Source of the DNA: Saccharomycopsis crataegensis
Lineage: Eukaryota; Ascomycota; Saccharomycetes; Ascoideales; Saccharomycopsidaceae
Assembly (NCBI RefSeq): GCF_037102585.1
Contig: NW_027043831.1
Location: forward strand, 1 to 64,000
DNA: 64,000 nucleotides
Direction of reading: 5' to 3'
Part shown: piece by piece, positions 52,601 through 61,535 of the stretch
Position numbering within the stretch: the first letter of the stretch is position 1
Layout: the number at the start of each line of letters is the position of its first letter
Translations under genes and position numbers: made by a program
The notes under the pieces: model-generated
The model's input: only the letters and a program-made list of their open reading frames with translations
Database searches by the model: none
What the model was told of the DNA's origin: nothing

Positions 52601-54548
52601 GGAAGGTATTCATGTTTCTTATGATAATAGTGTTAGAGATTCTGATGGTACAATGATTCAATTCTTGTATGGTGGTGATTCTGTGGATACCACTAAGGAA
52701 TCATACTTGAAGCAATTTGACTTTTGTTTCGAAAACTCTAACAGCTTGCGTAGCAGATATGATCCTGCTTCTATTGTTGATGCCTTGAACCTTGAGGATG
52801 CCGCTAAATACGTCAAGAAGATGAAGAAACACTACAAGAAATTGGGCAAGAATGTTGATGAGCTCAAGCATTATGAAGATCCAATCAAATATGACCCAGT
52901 CATCACCAAATTCAATCCTTCGAAATATGTTGGGTCTGTTAGTTCTACTTTCCAAACTGATTTGAAAAAATTCATCAAATCCAGATCTGATCTCTTTGAC
53001 AAGAAGAAGGGCAAAAAGAGTGACCAGGCAATCAGTGATAGTGCTTTTGAAGCGCTTATGCATTTGAAATACATGAGATCTTTGGTTAATCCCGGTGAAG
53101 CTGTTGGTATTATCGCTGCCCAATCTATTGGTGAACCATCTACTCAAATGACCTTGAACACTTTCCATTTTGCTGGTCACGGTGCTGCTAATGTGACCTT
53201 GGGTATTCCACGTCTTAGAGAAATTGTCATGACTGCTTCTGCTTCCATCAAGACTCCTCAAATGTACTTGCCTGTGTTGAATGACATCACAGATGAACAG
53301 GCTAACGTTTTCTGCAAATCTGTTGCTAAGATTAAGTTTTCTGAATTGGTTGACCATGTGGAAGTTGTGGAAACTACTAGCAGTGGTGCTAGCGTCGGTG
53401 ATGGTGGTTCTGCCAGAACCTATAATATTACCATCAACTTCTTTAACAGGGAAGAATACGATGAAGAATATAATGTTTCTCAAAACGAGTTGGCAATTTG
53501 TACTAGTACCCAGTTCTTACAAGCTTTGGAGACTGCCATCAAGAAGGAATTGTCCAACCAAAAGAAGAATGGTAGTTTGATTTCTATCAATGTTGGCCAA
53601 GCTGTTTCTAAGGATAAACAGGAACCTGTTGCTGTTGCCGAAGCTGTCGGTGATGATGATGGTGATGACGAAAAGGCCAACTCTAAGACCAAGCAATCAG
53701 TTTCTTATGATGATCCAGATGATGAAGAAGTGGAAATTATGAGAGAAGGAGAAAAGTCAGATGAAGAAGATTATGATGAGGATCAGATCATGAAGGATGG
53801 TGACTCTTCTGAAAGTGAAGATGAAGCCGACGTTACTGTGACTCATGACAGATTTGGTTCCATGACCCAAGATGCTAAAGATCGTCAAAATCAAGTTATT
53901 TCAGCATTTAACTACATTTCCAAGTTCAACTTTGATGATAAGGATGGTAAATGGTGTAGTTTTACTTTAAAGTTGCCTTCTGATACCCAAAAGATTTTGA
54001 TGGTGGATATGGTTGAGGAGACGTGTCGTAAAGTTGTGATCCGTGAAATCAAAAACATTGGCCGTTGTATCTTCCCACCAGCCAAGAATGGTGTCCGCTC
54101 TTTGACCACTGAAGGTGTCAACTTCAAGGCAATGTTCGATGAAGATGAAGTCATTGATGTTAATGGGATCACTTCCAACGATGTTGCTGCTGTCTTGCAA
54201 ACTTATGGTGTGGAAGCCGCTAGAAACACGATTGTCGCTGAAATTTACAGAGTTTTCGCTACTTATGGTATATCTGTTAGTTCCAGACATTTGGATTTGA
54301 TTGCCGATTACATGACCAGAGATGGTACTTACTTGGCGTTCAACAGACAAGGTATTGACTCTTCCACTTCTTCATTCAAGAAGATGAGTTACGAAACCAC
54401 TTGTCAATTCTTGACCAAGGCCGTTTTGAATAACGAAAGAGAAAACTTGGACTCTCCATCTGCTAAATTGGTCATTGGTAACTTGGCCAAGGTTGGTACT
54501 GGTAGTTTTGATGTTTTGGCAAAGATGCCAATAAAATTCGACGCCTGA
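49614..54548 (+). CDS. RPA190: RNA polymerase I largest subunit (A190)
   Basis: The 1644-aa protein has all landmarks of the beta-prime-like subunit: N-terminal zinc-binding clamp (CATCGLDERNGCPGHQGHI, about 61-80, and CVYCHKFKLH), FRKHMMGKRVNYAARSVISPDP, and the catalytic loop NADFDGDEMNMHF with Asp 594, 596 and 598 holding the active-site Mg. It also has the bridge/trigger region (GEAVGIIAAQSIGEPSTQMTLNTFHFAGHG) and, near 1345-1410, the acidic Asp/Glu-rich insert typical of Pol I. It transcribes rDNA in the nucleolus. The length is close to S. cerevisiae A190 (1664). The promoter carries PAC and RRPE motifs. Confidence 0.97.
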   Translation: MDIARPIGSEITSVDFSVLSDDEVKSLSVKQITNPQVFDNLGHPIAGGLYDLSLGAFLRNICATCGLDERNGCPGHQGHIQLPIPVYNPLFFTQLYNFLRASCVYCHKFKLHSSEIHLFKCKLQLLQHGLLKEADELEYLRVDGQQDVEDEDEAIEDDGDNKDSDEVNQKLIKFREDFIKKSIMENEGSPLTSAILEERKKVIHLFYSRLAARPKCQNCKMFSPGYRKDGFVKIFEKPLTEKQITNNRVRGMERQNMLPGSVKSHGAASSGSKYIMSSEVRSLLNAVFHSEQSLIQVLFNSRPMKSKNEINANMFFRTTLVVPPTRFRLPSKLGDEVHENSLNELLSKVLRSCLLIKTINSDLYNANTKNSGVTVEAKKTLFNRLMNAFVAVQNDVNSFIDSTKNQNNGGKLPVPGIKQALEKKEGLFRKHMMGKRVNYAARSVISPDPMLETNQVGVPPVFAKKLSFPEPVTAYNINEMRQAVINGPDKWPGALQVQNEDGSLISLIGMTLDQRKALADQLLTPSSSGGSNTDPRNLITNKKVYRHLKNDDMVLMNRQPTLHKASIMGHRVKVLPGEKTLRIHYANTGAYNADFDGDEMNMHFPQSRMGQAEARIIASTDSQYLTPTAGAPVRGLIQDHISAGVWLTNKDTFFTREQMQEYIYGCLRPEDGHTVNKKILTLPPTVWKPVPLWTGKQLISTILTNIQPKNMPGLNLTSKNKIKNEYWGKHSQENTVLFKNGELLCGILDKSQYGASKYGFVHAIHELYGAENAGKLLSILGRLFTNYIQATAFTCGMEDIYLTKEGNQWRKEILKKSLKAGKEAVVEVTQLDSSKDIPEDDPELLRRLEEIIRDDNKLGILDSITRSKVEKVATEVVNTILPAGTGKKFPHNSMQSMALSGAKGSQVNVSQIMCLLGQQSLEGRRVPLMVSGKSLPSFKPFETDARAGGFIKNRFYSGIRPQEYYFHCMAGREGLIDTAVKTARSGYLQRCLIKQLEGIHVSYDNSVRDSDGTMIQFLYGGDSVDTTKESYLKQFDFCFENSNSLRSRYDPASIVDALNLEDAAKYVKKMKKHYKKLGKNVDELKHYEDPIKYDPVITKFNPSKYVGSVSSTFQTDLKKFIKSRSDLFDKKKGKKSDQAISDSAFEALMHLKYMRSLVNPGEAVGIIAAQSIGEPSTQMTLNTFHFAGHGAANVTLGIPRLREIVMTASASIKTPQMYLPVLNDITDEQANVFCKSVAKIKFSELVDHVEVVETTSSGASVGDGGSARTYNITINFFNREEYDEEYNVSQNELAICTSTQFLQALETAIKKELSNQKKNGSLISINVGQAVSKDKQEPVAVAEAVGDDDGDDEKANSKTKQSVSYDDPDDEEVEIMREGEKSDEEDYDEDQIMKDGDSSESEDEADVTVTHDRFGSMTQDAKDRQNQVISAFNYISKFNFDDKDGKWCSFTLKLPSDTQKILMVDMVEETCRKVVIREIKNIGRCIFPPAKNGVRSLTTEGVNFKAMFDEDEVIDVNGITSNDVAAVLQTYGVEAARNTIVAEIYRVFATYGISVSSRHLDLIADYMTRDGTYLAFNRQGIDSSTSSFKKMSYETTCQFLTKAVLNNERENLDSPSAKLVIGNLAKVGTGSFDVLAKMPIKFDA

Positions 54549-55119
54549 TTTACCCACTGCTGTGCTCTTTTTATTTTTTATCTTTATTCTCAACTTCCCT
54601 ATTATTATTATTTTTTTATTTATTTTTTGCATATCTTAAAAAAACTTGTACTTTTAATTTTTCTGTGTTATAATTTGAAAATCTGATATTTCTCTTTTCC
54701 GCTCGATTGTAGAATTGATTGCCCTCACCTAGATAGATTTGATAAGATCCATATGTAGTTTTGTATGCCTACTGTCTCCCAGGGCTCTCTGCTAGTGTAT
54801 ATTGTGGCGATAATCACTATTGATTCTTTGTAGTATTCTGTGCATATTTTTTTGGCCGGAGTTTGAAAGGATAGAACCTTTGCTAACAACATATTGTGTC
54901 AAAGTCTTCTTTCTATTTATTATCACTTCCTATTGTTCTCTTTGCTGTTGTTATAGTAAGATAATCAACCTTATTTAATCACGTGCAGGCTGTGCGGGAT
55001 GTTAACACGTAAAATTGGGCAGCACAAAATGCAATGAAATTTCCAAACAAGAAAAAAAAAACTACAACAAACCAAAATATAATTTGCAGAGTGGGCAATA
55101 TCTACCAGTCACATCCATC
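54549..55119. other. RPA190-OST1 intergenic region
   Basis: No gene is seen. A CACGTG word lies at 54980-54985, 135 bp before the OST1 ATG. The frame of OST1 stays open 35 codons upstream of its ATG, to about 55015, without features of a protein. Confidence 0.5.
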
Positions 55120-56592
55120 ATGAAAGTTGGAAGCTCAAACTCAATTATATCGGTGCTCTTTGTCTTGTTCTCGGTGATCCTTGGGGTATTTTCCCAGGAG
55201 TTTGAAAACTTTGACAAGGAAATTCCTGCAACTTGGCAAAATATCAACATTGATAAAACTTTGGACGTGACAAAGTCCTACACCAAAGAAATCCTTACTA
55301 TCACTGCTAAGAATATCGAATCTCTTCCTGTGGCTGAATATATTCAACCGATCTCTAAAGAGCGCACTAATGACTTCGCCTTGATCATCGGCTCTTATGG
55401 CACTGATGGCAAATCCATGTTGCAAATTAATGTGTTCAACAATACTGCCAATGAAGAATCTGAATATAACTACCTTGTCGTCACTTTCCCTGCGCCAATT
55501 GCTTCTGGCTCCCAAGTAGACTTCCAATTGCAATTTGTGTACCTTGATCAGTTGAAACCAATGCCTGATGTATTGGAAATGAACGGCGTTCAATCGGTAC
55601 TTTTGAAAACCCACAAGTACCCAGTTTCTTCATATCCAATTGAGTCCTACACTTTGGCAATTTCTGGTACTAATGGGAAAGTCGAGAACTTGGATCAAGG
55701 CAAGCCTCAAGTCAATGATTTACCAGAACTCAAGCAAGAAACCTCTAACTCGAAACTCGTGGTTTTTGAAAGTGAGGAACAAGTTACTATCCCACCATTC
55801 ACGGTAGATTATATCTCATTACATTTTGAAAAGAACCAACCGTTACTTGTTGCCGAAAACCTCAAGAGAAACGTTTGGATTTCTCACTGGGGTGACTCTG
55901 TTTCATTTGAAGAAATTTATGAAGTTACCAACAAGATTGCGAAATTGAAGGACGGTTTCTCCAGATTGCAATGGATGCAAAGCAAGTACACTTACACTCC
56001 AGGCCCATATGGTTTAGCATTCAACATGGATTTGCCAAATGGTTTCAGAGAAGCTTACTTCACCGATTTGGTGGGTAATGTTTCTACTTCCAAGATTGTG
56101 AAAAACCATTTAGTTTTGAAACCAAGATATCCACTTTTCGGAGGCTGGAATTATAACTTTACTATTGGCTGGTCCAACGATTTGGCGAACTTTGTGAAAA
56201 GATCCAGTGACCATAACGAGAAGTACATTGCCAAGGTGCCATTATTAAACGGTCATGCCGATATGAGTTATCATAATGTGGAATTTTCATTCTATTTGCC
56301 AGAAAATGCCGAATTATTAGATATTGCTTCTCCAGTGCCATATGAAGACTATTCCGTCACCACGGAAAAATCTTACCTCGATTTCTCAGGTCACACTAAA
56401 GTTACAATCTATTACAAGAATATGATTGATGAATTCAAGCATTCTGATGTTATTGTCAGCTATAAATATACTTCATCTGATTTCCTCTTGAAGCCATTTA
56501 TCACTGGGTCATTCTTATTCATTGCATTAATCAGTTACTTGTTGATAACGAAGATTGATATTGCCATTGACACAAGAAGTGAGAAGAAATGA
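55120..56592 (+). CDS. OST1: Oligosaccharyltransferase subunit Ost1 (ribophorin I)
   Basis: The 490-aa type I ER membrane protein. The ATG at 55120 gives a clean signal peptide (MKVGSSNSIISVLFVLFSVI, cleavage likely after the GVFSQ region); the longer open frame from 55015 would bury it, so I prefer the shorter start. The luminal part has ribophorin I features (HWGDSVSFEEIYEVTNKIAKLKDGFSRLQW; LKPRYPLFGGWNYNFTIGW). One C-terminal membrane span (ITGSFLFIALISYLLI) is followed by a short charged tail. It is an essential subunit of the complex that N-glycosylates nascent proteins. Several Asn-X-Ser/Thr sites are present. Confidence 0.92.
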   Translation: MKVGSSNSIISVLFVLFSVILGVFSQEFENFDKEIPATWQNINIDKTLDVTKSYTKEILTITAKNIESLPVAEYIQPISKERTNDFALIIGSYGTDGKSMLQINVFNNTANEESEYNYLVVTFPAPIASGSQVDFQLQFVYLDQLKPMPDVLEMNGVQSVLLKTHKYPVSSYPIESYTLAISGTNGKVENLDQGKPQVNDLPELKQETSNSKLVVFESEEQVTIPPFTVDYISLHFEKNQPLLVAENLKRNVWISHWGDSVSFEEIYEVTNKIAKLKDGFSRLQWMQSKYTYTPGPYGLAFNMDLPNGFREAYFTDLVGNVSTSKIVKNHLVLKPRYPLFGGWNYNFTIGWSNDLANFVKRSSDHNEKYIAKVPLLNGHADMSYHNVEFSFYLPENAELLDIASPVPYEDYSVTTEKSYLDFSGHTKVTIYYKNMIDEFKHSDVIVSYKYTSSDFLLKPFITGSFLFIALISYLLITKIDIAIDTRSEKK

Positions 56593-57290
56593 GATGGTGG
56601 TCGCATTAAAAAAAAAAAAGATAGAGAGACAATTTTAATGAAAATTCTGGTTTCAAACTGCTGTCTTTTTTCCCTGTTTTTTTGCCAATTGAATTGGTTG
56701 GTTTTTTCTCTACGATTGTTTTTGCTTGTACGATTTTTATGTATTTTTGAGTGCATTTTCATAACATACTCAGTTGTATCTTTAATAAAAAAAATTATCA
56801 TGAATGTATGTTCTAGGCACGAGATTTTGTGGAAGTTTATTATTTGTTGGTAAATCTTTTCTATCAATGCTGATTGCTCTTCATTTTTATTTCCGGTTTT
56901 CAGGTGAGACGATGAAATAACAACAGAAAGTAAGGGGATACAGAGTTGACTTCTAAATCCAATTTTGATACTTATCTTCATCGATCTCGCATTATATGTA
57001 TGATAAAAAGATCAGATATTATTACCGTAAAAACAATAAAATAAATCAGCATGATAAAATGTAGAGCAGGAGAATGCATGTTGAAATGTAGCCTTGAGTA
57101 AAGTGCAAGCTCCGAAAGTTTGATTTTTGTTAGGATTCACTATACCACTGGTGTGGTTGGTTAGCCTCTTTTGCACCGGCCCAGGTCTATATGAAGCCGA
57201 CCGTGTAAAAATTTTCCATGTTTATAGTTTTCACTAATAAAGCATCTAGATTTACATATCTACGATCCTAATAAACTTGTCTTTTTGGCT
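56593..57290. other. Intergenic region with a relic of the helicase-gene end
   Basis: At 57074-57118 the + strand (GAATGCATGTTGAAATGTAG onward, to AGTGCAAGCTCCGAAAG) resembles the end of the subtelomeric helicase gene read on its own strand, and more closely the 64-bp insert at 3997-4060 (shared GAAATGTAGC and AAAGTGCAAGCTCC). It precedes the second copy of the dispersed element in the same order as at the chromosome end. Nothing else is recognised; the frames at 56535-56981 and 56638-56853 look spurious. Confidence 0.55.
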
Positions 57291-57580
57291 TATCACTCAA
57301 CTTAAGAGTACTTTATGTCATTTTGTGTACTATGGTGGAACGATGTTTTTCGGACGTGAAAAAGGCCGGACGGAAACTTATGTACAATAATTGCCTCTTC
57401 TGGTAAAAGTGCGCTCTTGCTGTCACAAGTTCGAGACCTTACATTCAAGGGTCTGTAGGTCTTATACTAGGAACCAAAATATCAGATCTTTACTAATAAA
57501 TATTATAGTCGTTGCTATCAAGATTATATTTACAGCCATTATTGGTTTAAGGTTGCTAGGTGCCGTGCTGTTTGTCCTTA
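57291..57580 (+). repeat. Dispersed element, copy 2 (inverted relative to 3801-4150)
   Basis: About 290 bp matching the reverse complement of 3801-4150 but without its 64-bp insert. It includes the TGGTAAAAGTGCGCTCTTGC and CAAGTTCGAGACCTTA words, which faintly recall RNA polymerase III box A and box B sequences, though their spacing (28 bases) is shorter than in tRNA genes. The 73-codon frame at 57391-57612 lies within the repeat and is probably not a gene. Confidence 0.75.
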
Positions 57581-57773
57581 CTACTGTCCTTATATTTAAC
57601 TTTATTATCTAAAGTGTTTGTCATTATACGTGAGTGCGTTTGTTTCGTCTTTATGATATATTGAAGTACTTTGTAGACCTGTAGAATTCTAAGAGTGTAG
57701 TTCTTAGCTGTTTTTGACATCTGTTGAAAAAAAATAAAAAAAAAAAAACAATATAAGATCAAGATCTTATTCT

Positions 57774-59809
57774 ATGATCTCACTAAACATAAGTTACAAG
57801 TGCCACAAGAGCTCCAATGTACCAGAAAAACCTGATATTAAACACTTGAGTTTCCTTCCATACGAGATTCTCTCGAAGATTTTAAATCTCAGTGATGGAA
57901 AAACCAGGACATCATTGGTGCGGATCTATAATCAGACCAATAATGAACTTTGGAAAGAACTAATTGGCACCACAGTATTTTCTTCAATAGCCATAAAGTA
58001 TCCATATAATGAAGGAGAAGAATGCCTTGTTGATTTAAATGACCAAGTAATCATGGTAATTGGTTATTTAGTACAACTGAAAGCAATGGGCAAGTTTTTT
58101 TTTTGAATTACTTGACGTTAATAACGTTCCATTATTCACAGAAAATGATAGTGAAAAAATCTTGAAAAAGCCATAAAGAAAATTAATAACATTGTTGATG
58201 GCATGCCAAAGTTGCAGCGAGCACGAGTTCTGGATTATTCGCATATCAGGATCAAAAGGACATTTTAAGCTTGAGGCTTGCGCGTTTGCTGACACATTGT
58301 CCAATTTGGAAGAATTCCATTTGCAAAGTAATGATAAGGAACCACATGTAGATCTCAGAGTTCAAAAGGCTCCTAAATTGAGGCAGATTGATATTGATTC
58401 TACGATTCCAGTTAAGAATTTTTCTAGTGAGAGTTATCCTGAACTAGAGCGCGTTAACTTTTCATTTATTGAAGGAGTTCTTAGCTTGAAACATTGTACA
58501 GGGTCCAAAAAATTGAAATATGTGTCGTTTAGTGGACCACAAATCGATGAGTTTTCAGCAGTTGGGTACTGACAGAACTTGCGTTCTTTATACATTGAAT
58601 TTCTGTCAAATATAGGTCCTTGGGATTTAAAAATTTGAAGACTTTAACTCTTTGTGCTCCTGACCTTACCGGAGCTGATGATTTGAAAAATTTGACAAAC
58701 ATGGAGCTCTTGAATTTGCGGAGCGATGGACAATATGATTAATTTGAAATAAGTTGATGTATGCAACAGCAGTATTAAAGCAATTAATTTTAATTTCAGC
58801 AAATTGGTGAATTTGGTCGGTCTCAATTTTCGAGGAAATCAATTATCTCCGCTCAAAAATATCAGCTCGCTTCCAAAGTTGGACTCCTTGGACATTTGCT
58901 TCATTAAGTTTCTAGGTATTGACCAATTGTTAAATTATCCCTCATTGGAAAGGCTTGATCTAGGCTTTAACTCACTCCAGAAACTTGAGAATTTTGAAGG
59001 TTTGGCAAGTTTGAAAAGAGCTGAATCAATCAGAAGAGATGGTTATAAACAGCAAATCCATAAAATCTATAAAGGCATTTCAATCGGTCTGTAATCTCAA
59101 AACATCGAATCTTGCCGAAAATATGATACTCCGAGTCGGTGTTGATGAATTAGTTTTACCTGAATTAGAATTGCTGAATTTGGATTGGAGTGAGTCTAAA
59201 GTGATTAGTAAATTGAGATTACCTTAGTTGAAACGATTATATCTTGTCGATAATAAAATTACAAAGATTGAAGATGATTTTGTCAATTACTAAACTTTAC
59301 ACATCTCGACTTGCACAACAGCAGGAAAAAATCATTCAGCAGTATTAATTCCATTCCAAAACTCAGTTATTTGAGCCTTTCCAATAACAAATTGGCATCA
59401 ATTGACTTCCCATTAGATTTCCCCCATTTTTCTTATTTGTACCTTACAGGAAACTCACTTACTGCTTGGGATAAACGATCCCAAAATTTGCCGAAGTCTG
59501 CACGGTCCATGGGTTGAAAGCCTTGGGTATTGGGAAGAATGATTTCTGGTGCTTTTTGCCGTGAATTGGAAGACTCCAAAGTATATCTTCATCAAACTAC
59601 ATCAGGTGCTGCGCCTTGGGAATATAGATGATGTTAAAAACTGTTATTATGAAACTTTCATGCATTTTGTTGAAACAATGTTGAAATTTATTCCGATGTT
59701 AATAATTATCCATGATAACCGTATGATCGATGGTCGTTTTCCTTACTTCTGGGATAGGAGGGAAACTGTTTGGTCGAACAAACAGAGATGGATAGAGGAT
59801 GATTATTAG
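57774..59809 (+). pseudogene. F-box/leucine-rich-repeat protein, decayed
   Basis: The first frame (57774-58106) has an F-box-like start, HLSFLPYEILSKILNLSDGK, then TRTSLVRIYNQTNNELWKEL. It breaks at a run of ten T (58095-58104); one T fewer would let it continue into FELLDVNNVPLFTEND. Beyond it, leucine-rich-repeat pieces follow on the same strand in changing registers: 58192-58572 (LSNLEEFHLQSNDKEP), 58804-59094 (LVGLNFRGNQLSPLKNISSL), 59039-59227 (LPELELLNLDWSES) and 59311-59517 (IPKLSYLSLSNNKLASIDFP). Between them are several stop codons. The last piece, 59549-59809, lacks repeats. An intact gene would encode a roughly 650-residue substrate adaptor of an SCF ubiquitin ligase. I count at least six breaks, so it is an old pseudogene. 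Confidence 0.8.
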
Positions 59810-60446
59810 ATTAAATTAAATCAGCTAGTCTCAGATCAATTGATTTAATTAATGAGAGAGAAGATACAATAAGAATAAAGATATGATAAGAATATAGATA
59901 CGATAGGATAATAAGACAACAAGATCAAATAGATTGTTGCTGGAGATTAAACAATATTAAGAACGGAATAAGTCACAAACCACTTATCATTTTGGCAAAC
60001 AATATGATAGTCTTGAATATACTTTTTAAAAAAATAATAATAATAATCCATTAAAATAATTTTAAAGATTGAACGAAATAGATGTATATGCTAATACAAC
60101 ACGGTGGCCATAGTATACTTGGTGAACTTTGTACCATGTGAATCTTTTGATGGTGGAGGAACAGCTGCATCATCAATCATATGTCCTTCTTTTTAGCTTC
60201 TTGGGTTTCATCTGCCTCGGCATTTTCCATAACTATCTCATTGAAGAATAAGAAGGTATTTCCCTTCCAAACTCCAATCCGGCGTAGAATTTAGGGGACG
60301 AAAAGTCTGAGAATAGTTAGTATAATGTTCAAATTCGATCCGCGGCGTGCGTAAAAAAAAAAAATAAAAAAATCGAGGAGTCATGAATGGACAGTGTTTC
60401 TTCCTTTACGGTATAGCCATTTCGTCTGCAGTTTAGACCGTTTTTG
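59810..60446. other. Intergenic region with a possible minus-strand gene remnant (60091-60298)
   Basis: On the minus strand two adjacent registers read like protein: one upstream with GVWKGNTFLFFNEIVMENAE, ending in a Lys/Asp-rich stretch, and one downstream with AAVPPPSKDSHGTKFTKYTM, ending at a stop at 60091-60093. They are offset by one base. I do not recognise the protein; it looks like the hydrophilic end of a lost gene. An A-run near 60354-60370 precedes the FMP41-like gene. Confidence 0.35.
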
Positions 60447-61199
60447 ATGTCAAAGCCTATCTCCTTTGCCACTCTTTCCAACCTCAAGATGTCATATTCT
60501 TACCTTTCTCGTGCCAGCAAAATCGTTTGTATCGGTCGTAACTATGTTGCCCACATCAAAGAATTGAATAACCAAAGGCCAGCTGAACCATTCTTCTTTT
60601 TGAAGCCTCCATCCTCGTTGCTTACCAACAACTCTGGCGAACCAATCCTTATCCCAAAGAATGTTGTGGTGCATCACGAAATTGAATTGGCCGCAGTTTT
60701 GAATCGTGACTTGAAGAACTTGACCATGGATTCTTTTAGTGATGCTGACGTGTTGGACTCTATTGAAGGTTACGCTTTGGCGTTGGATTTAACTGCCAGA
60801 TCCATTCAAGACGTCAATAAGGCCAAAGGCTTACCGTGGACTATCGCTAAAGGATTTGATACCTTCTGTCCAATTTCTGGGTTCATTCCAAAATCCAAGA
60901 TCCCAGATCCTTACAACTGTATGTTGACTTGTAATGTCAACAACGAGTTGCGTCAACATGATTTGACGAGTTTGATGATCTTCAACTTGAAGAAGATCTT
61001 GGTTTACATGAGTGGTGTTATGACTTTGAAAAAAGGGGATATTGTGTTGACTGGTACACCAAAGGGGGTTGGTCCATTGAAACCAGGCGATACCATTGAT
61101 GGTCATATCACCATTGATGGGAAAATTGTTGAAGAAAGTATCATCAATTTCAAGTGTGAAGAGAATCCAAGTCCTTTTGTCTTCCAAGCCCCAAAATAA
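60447..61199 (+). CDS. FMP41: Fumarylacetoacetate hydrolase-family protein, probable mitochondrial acylpyruvase
   Basis: A 250-aa FAH-fold enzyme with the FAHD1-type arrangement: KIVCIGRNYVAHIKELNN, PFFFLKPPSSLL, the metal-binding region HHEIELAAVL, GYALALDLTARSIQ, KGFDTFCPISGF, and GVMTLKKGDIVLTGTPKGVGPLKPGD near the end. Relatives hydrolyse acylpyruvates or decarboxylate oxaloacetate in mitochondria; S. cerevisiae Fmp41 (259 aa) is the nearest named yeast protein. The frame is open one codon upstream (TTG), but ATG 60447 (MSKPISFATLSN) gives a short basic/hydroxylated presequence. An in-frame ATG at 60489 (MSYSYLS) could give a cytosolic form. Confidence 0.87.
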   Translation: MSKPISFATLSNLKMSYSYLSRASKIVCIGRNYVAHIKELNNQRPAEPFFFLKPPSSLLTNNSGEPILIPKNVVVHHEIELAAVLNRDLKNLTMDSFSDADVLDSIEGYALALDLTARSIQDVNKAKGLPWTIAKGFDTFCPISGFIPKSKIPDPYNCMLTCNVNNELRQHDLTSLMIFNLKKILVYMSGVMTLKKGDIVLTGTPKGVGPLKPGDTIDGHITIDGKIVEESIINFKCEENPSPFVFQAPK

Positions 61200-61535
61200 A
61201 ATTGTTAACTCAATTTATAGTTGTATATATTATTATAAGTGAACTTTCCGTCAAAATAAATTTCCTAGTACAATATTCGAGGTATGAGAAACTAGAATTG
61301 ATATTGTAATGGCTTACGAGAACAAGACCGAGAACTTATTTGGTATACCAATGCTCATCATTTATAAATAATAATTAGTGTATGGCGACCATCGTGGTAC
61401 TTATTGTACGGGTTTTCGCTGTCGATCTCACACACTGATATGACCAATGTTTGATCCCAACATGGACTACCATTTGGAGGTAAAATATAGTGCAATACAA
61501 TTTATACTTTCCAATGTATGTCGAAAAGAATATTT
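61200..61535. other. Convergent spacer
   Basis: AT-rich 3' sequence between the FMP41-like gene and DCD1; no gene or motif noted. Confidence 0.5.

Noticed and set aside
52701-53483. A 260-codon minus frame
   Set aside because: It is an antisense shadow of RPA190, produced by codon bias of the true gene.
55015-55119. N-terminal extension of OST1 by 35 residues
   Set aside because: It would place the signal peptide internally; ATG 55120 puts it at the N-terminus.
57401-57440. tRNA-like or SINE-like box A/box B in the dispersed element
   Set aside because: TGGTAAAAGTG and GTTCGAGACC resemble the boxes but are only 28 bases apart, no cloverleaf can be drawn, and the copy at 4 kb does not keep both words well.
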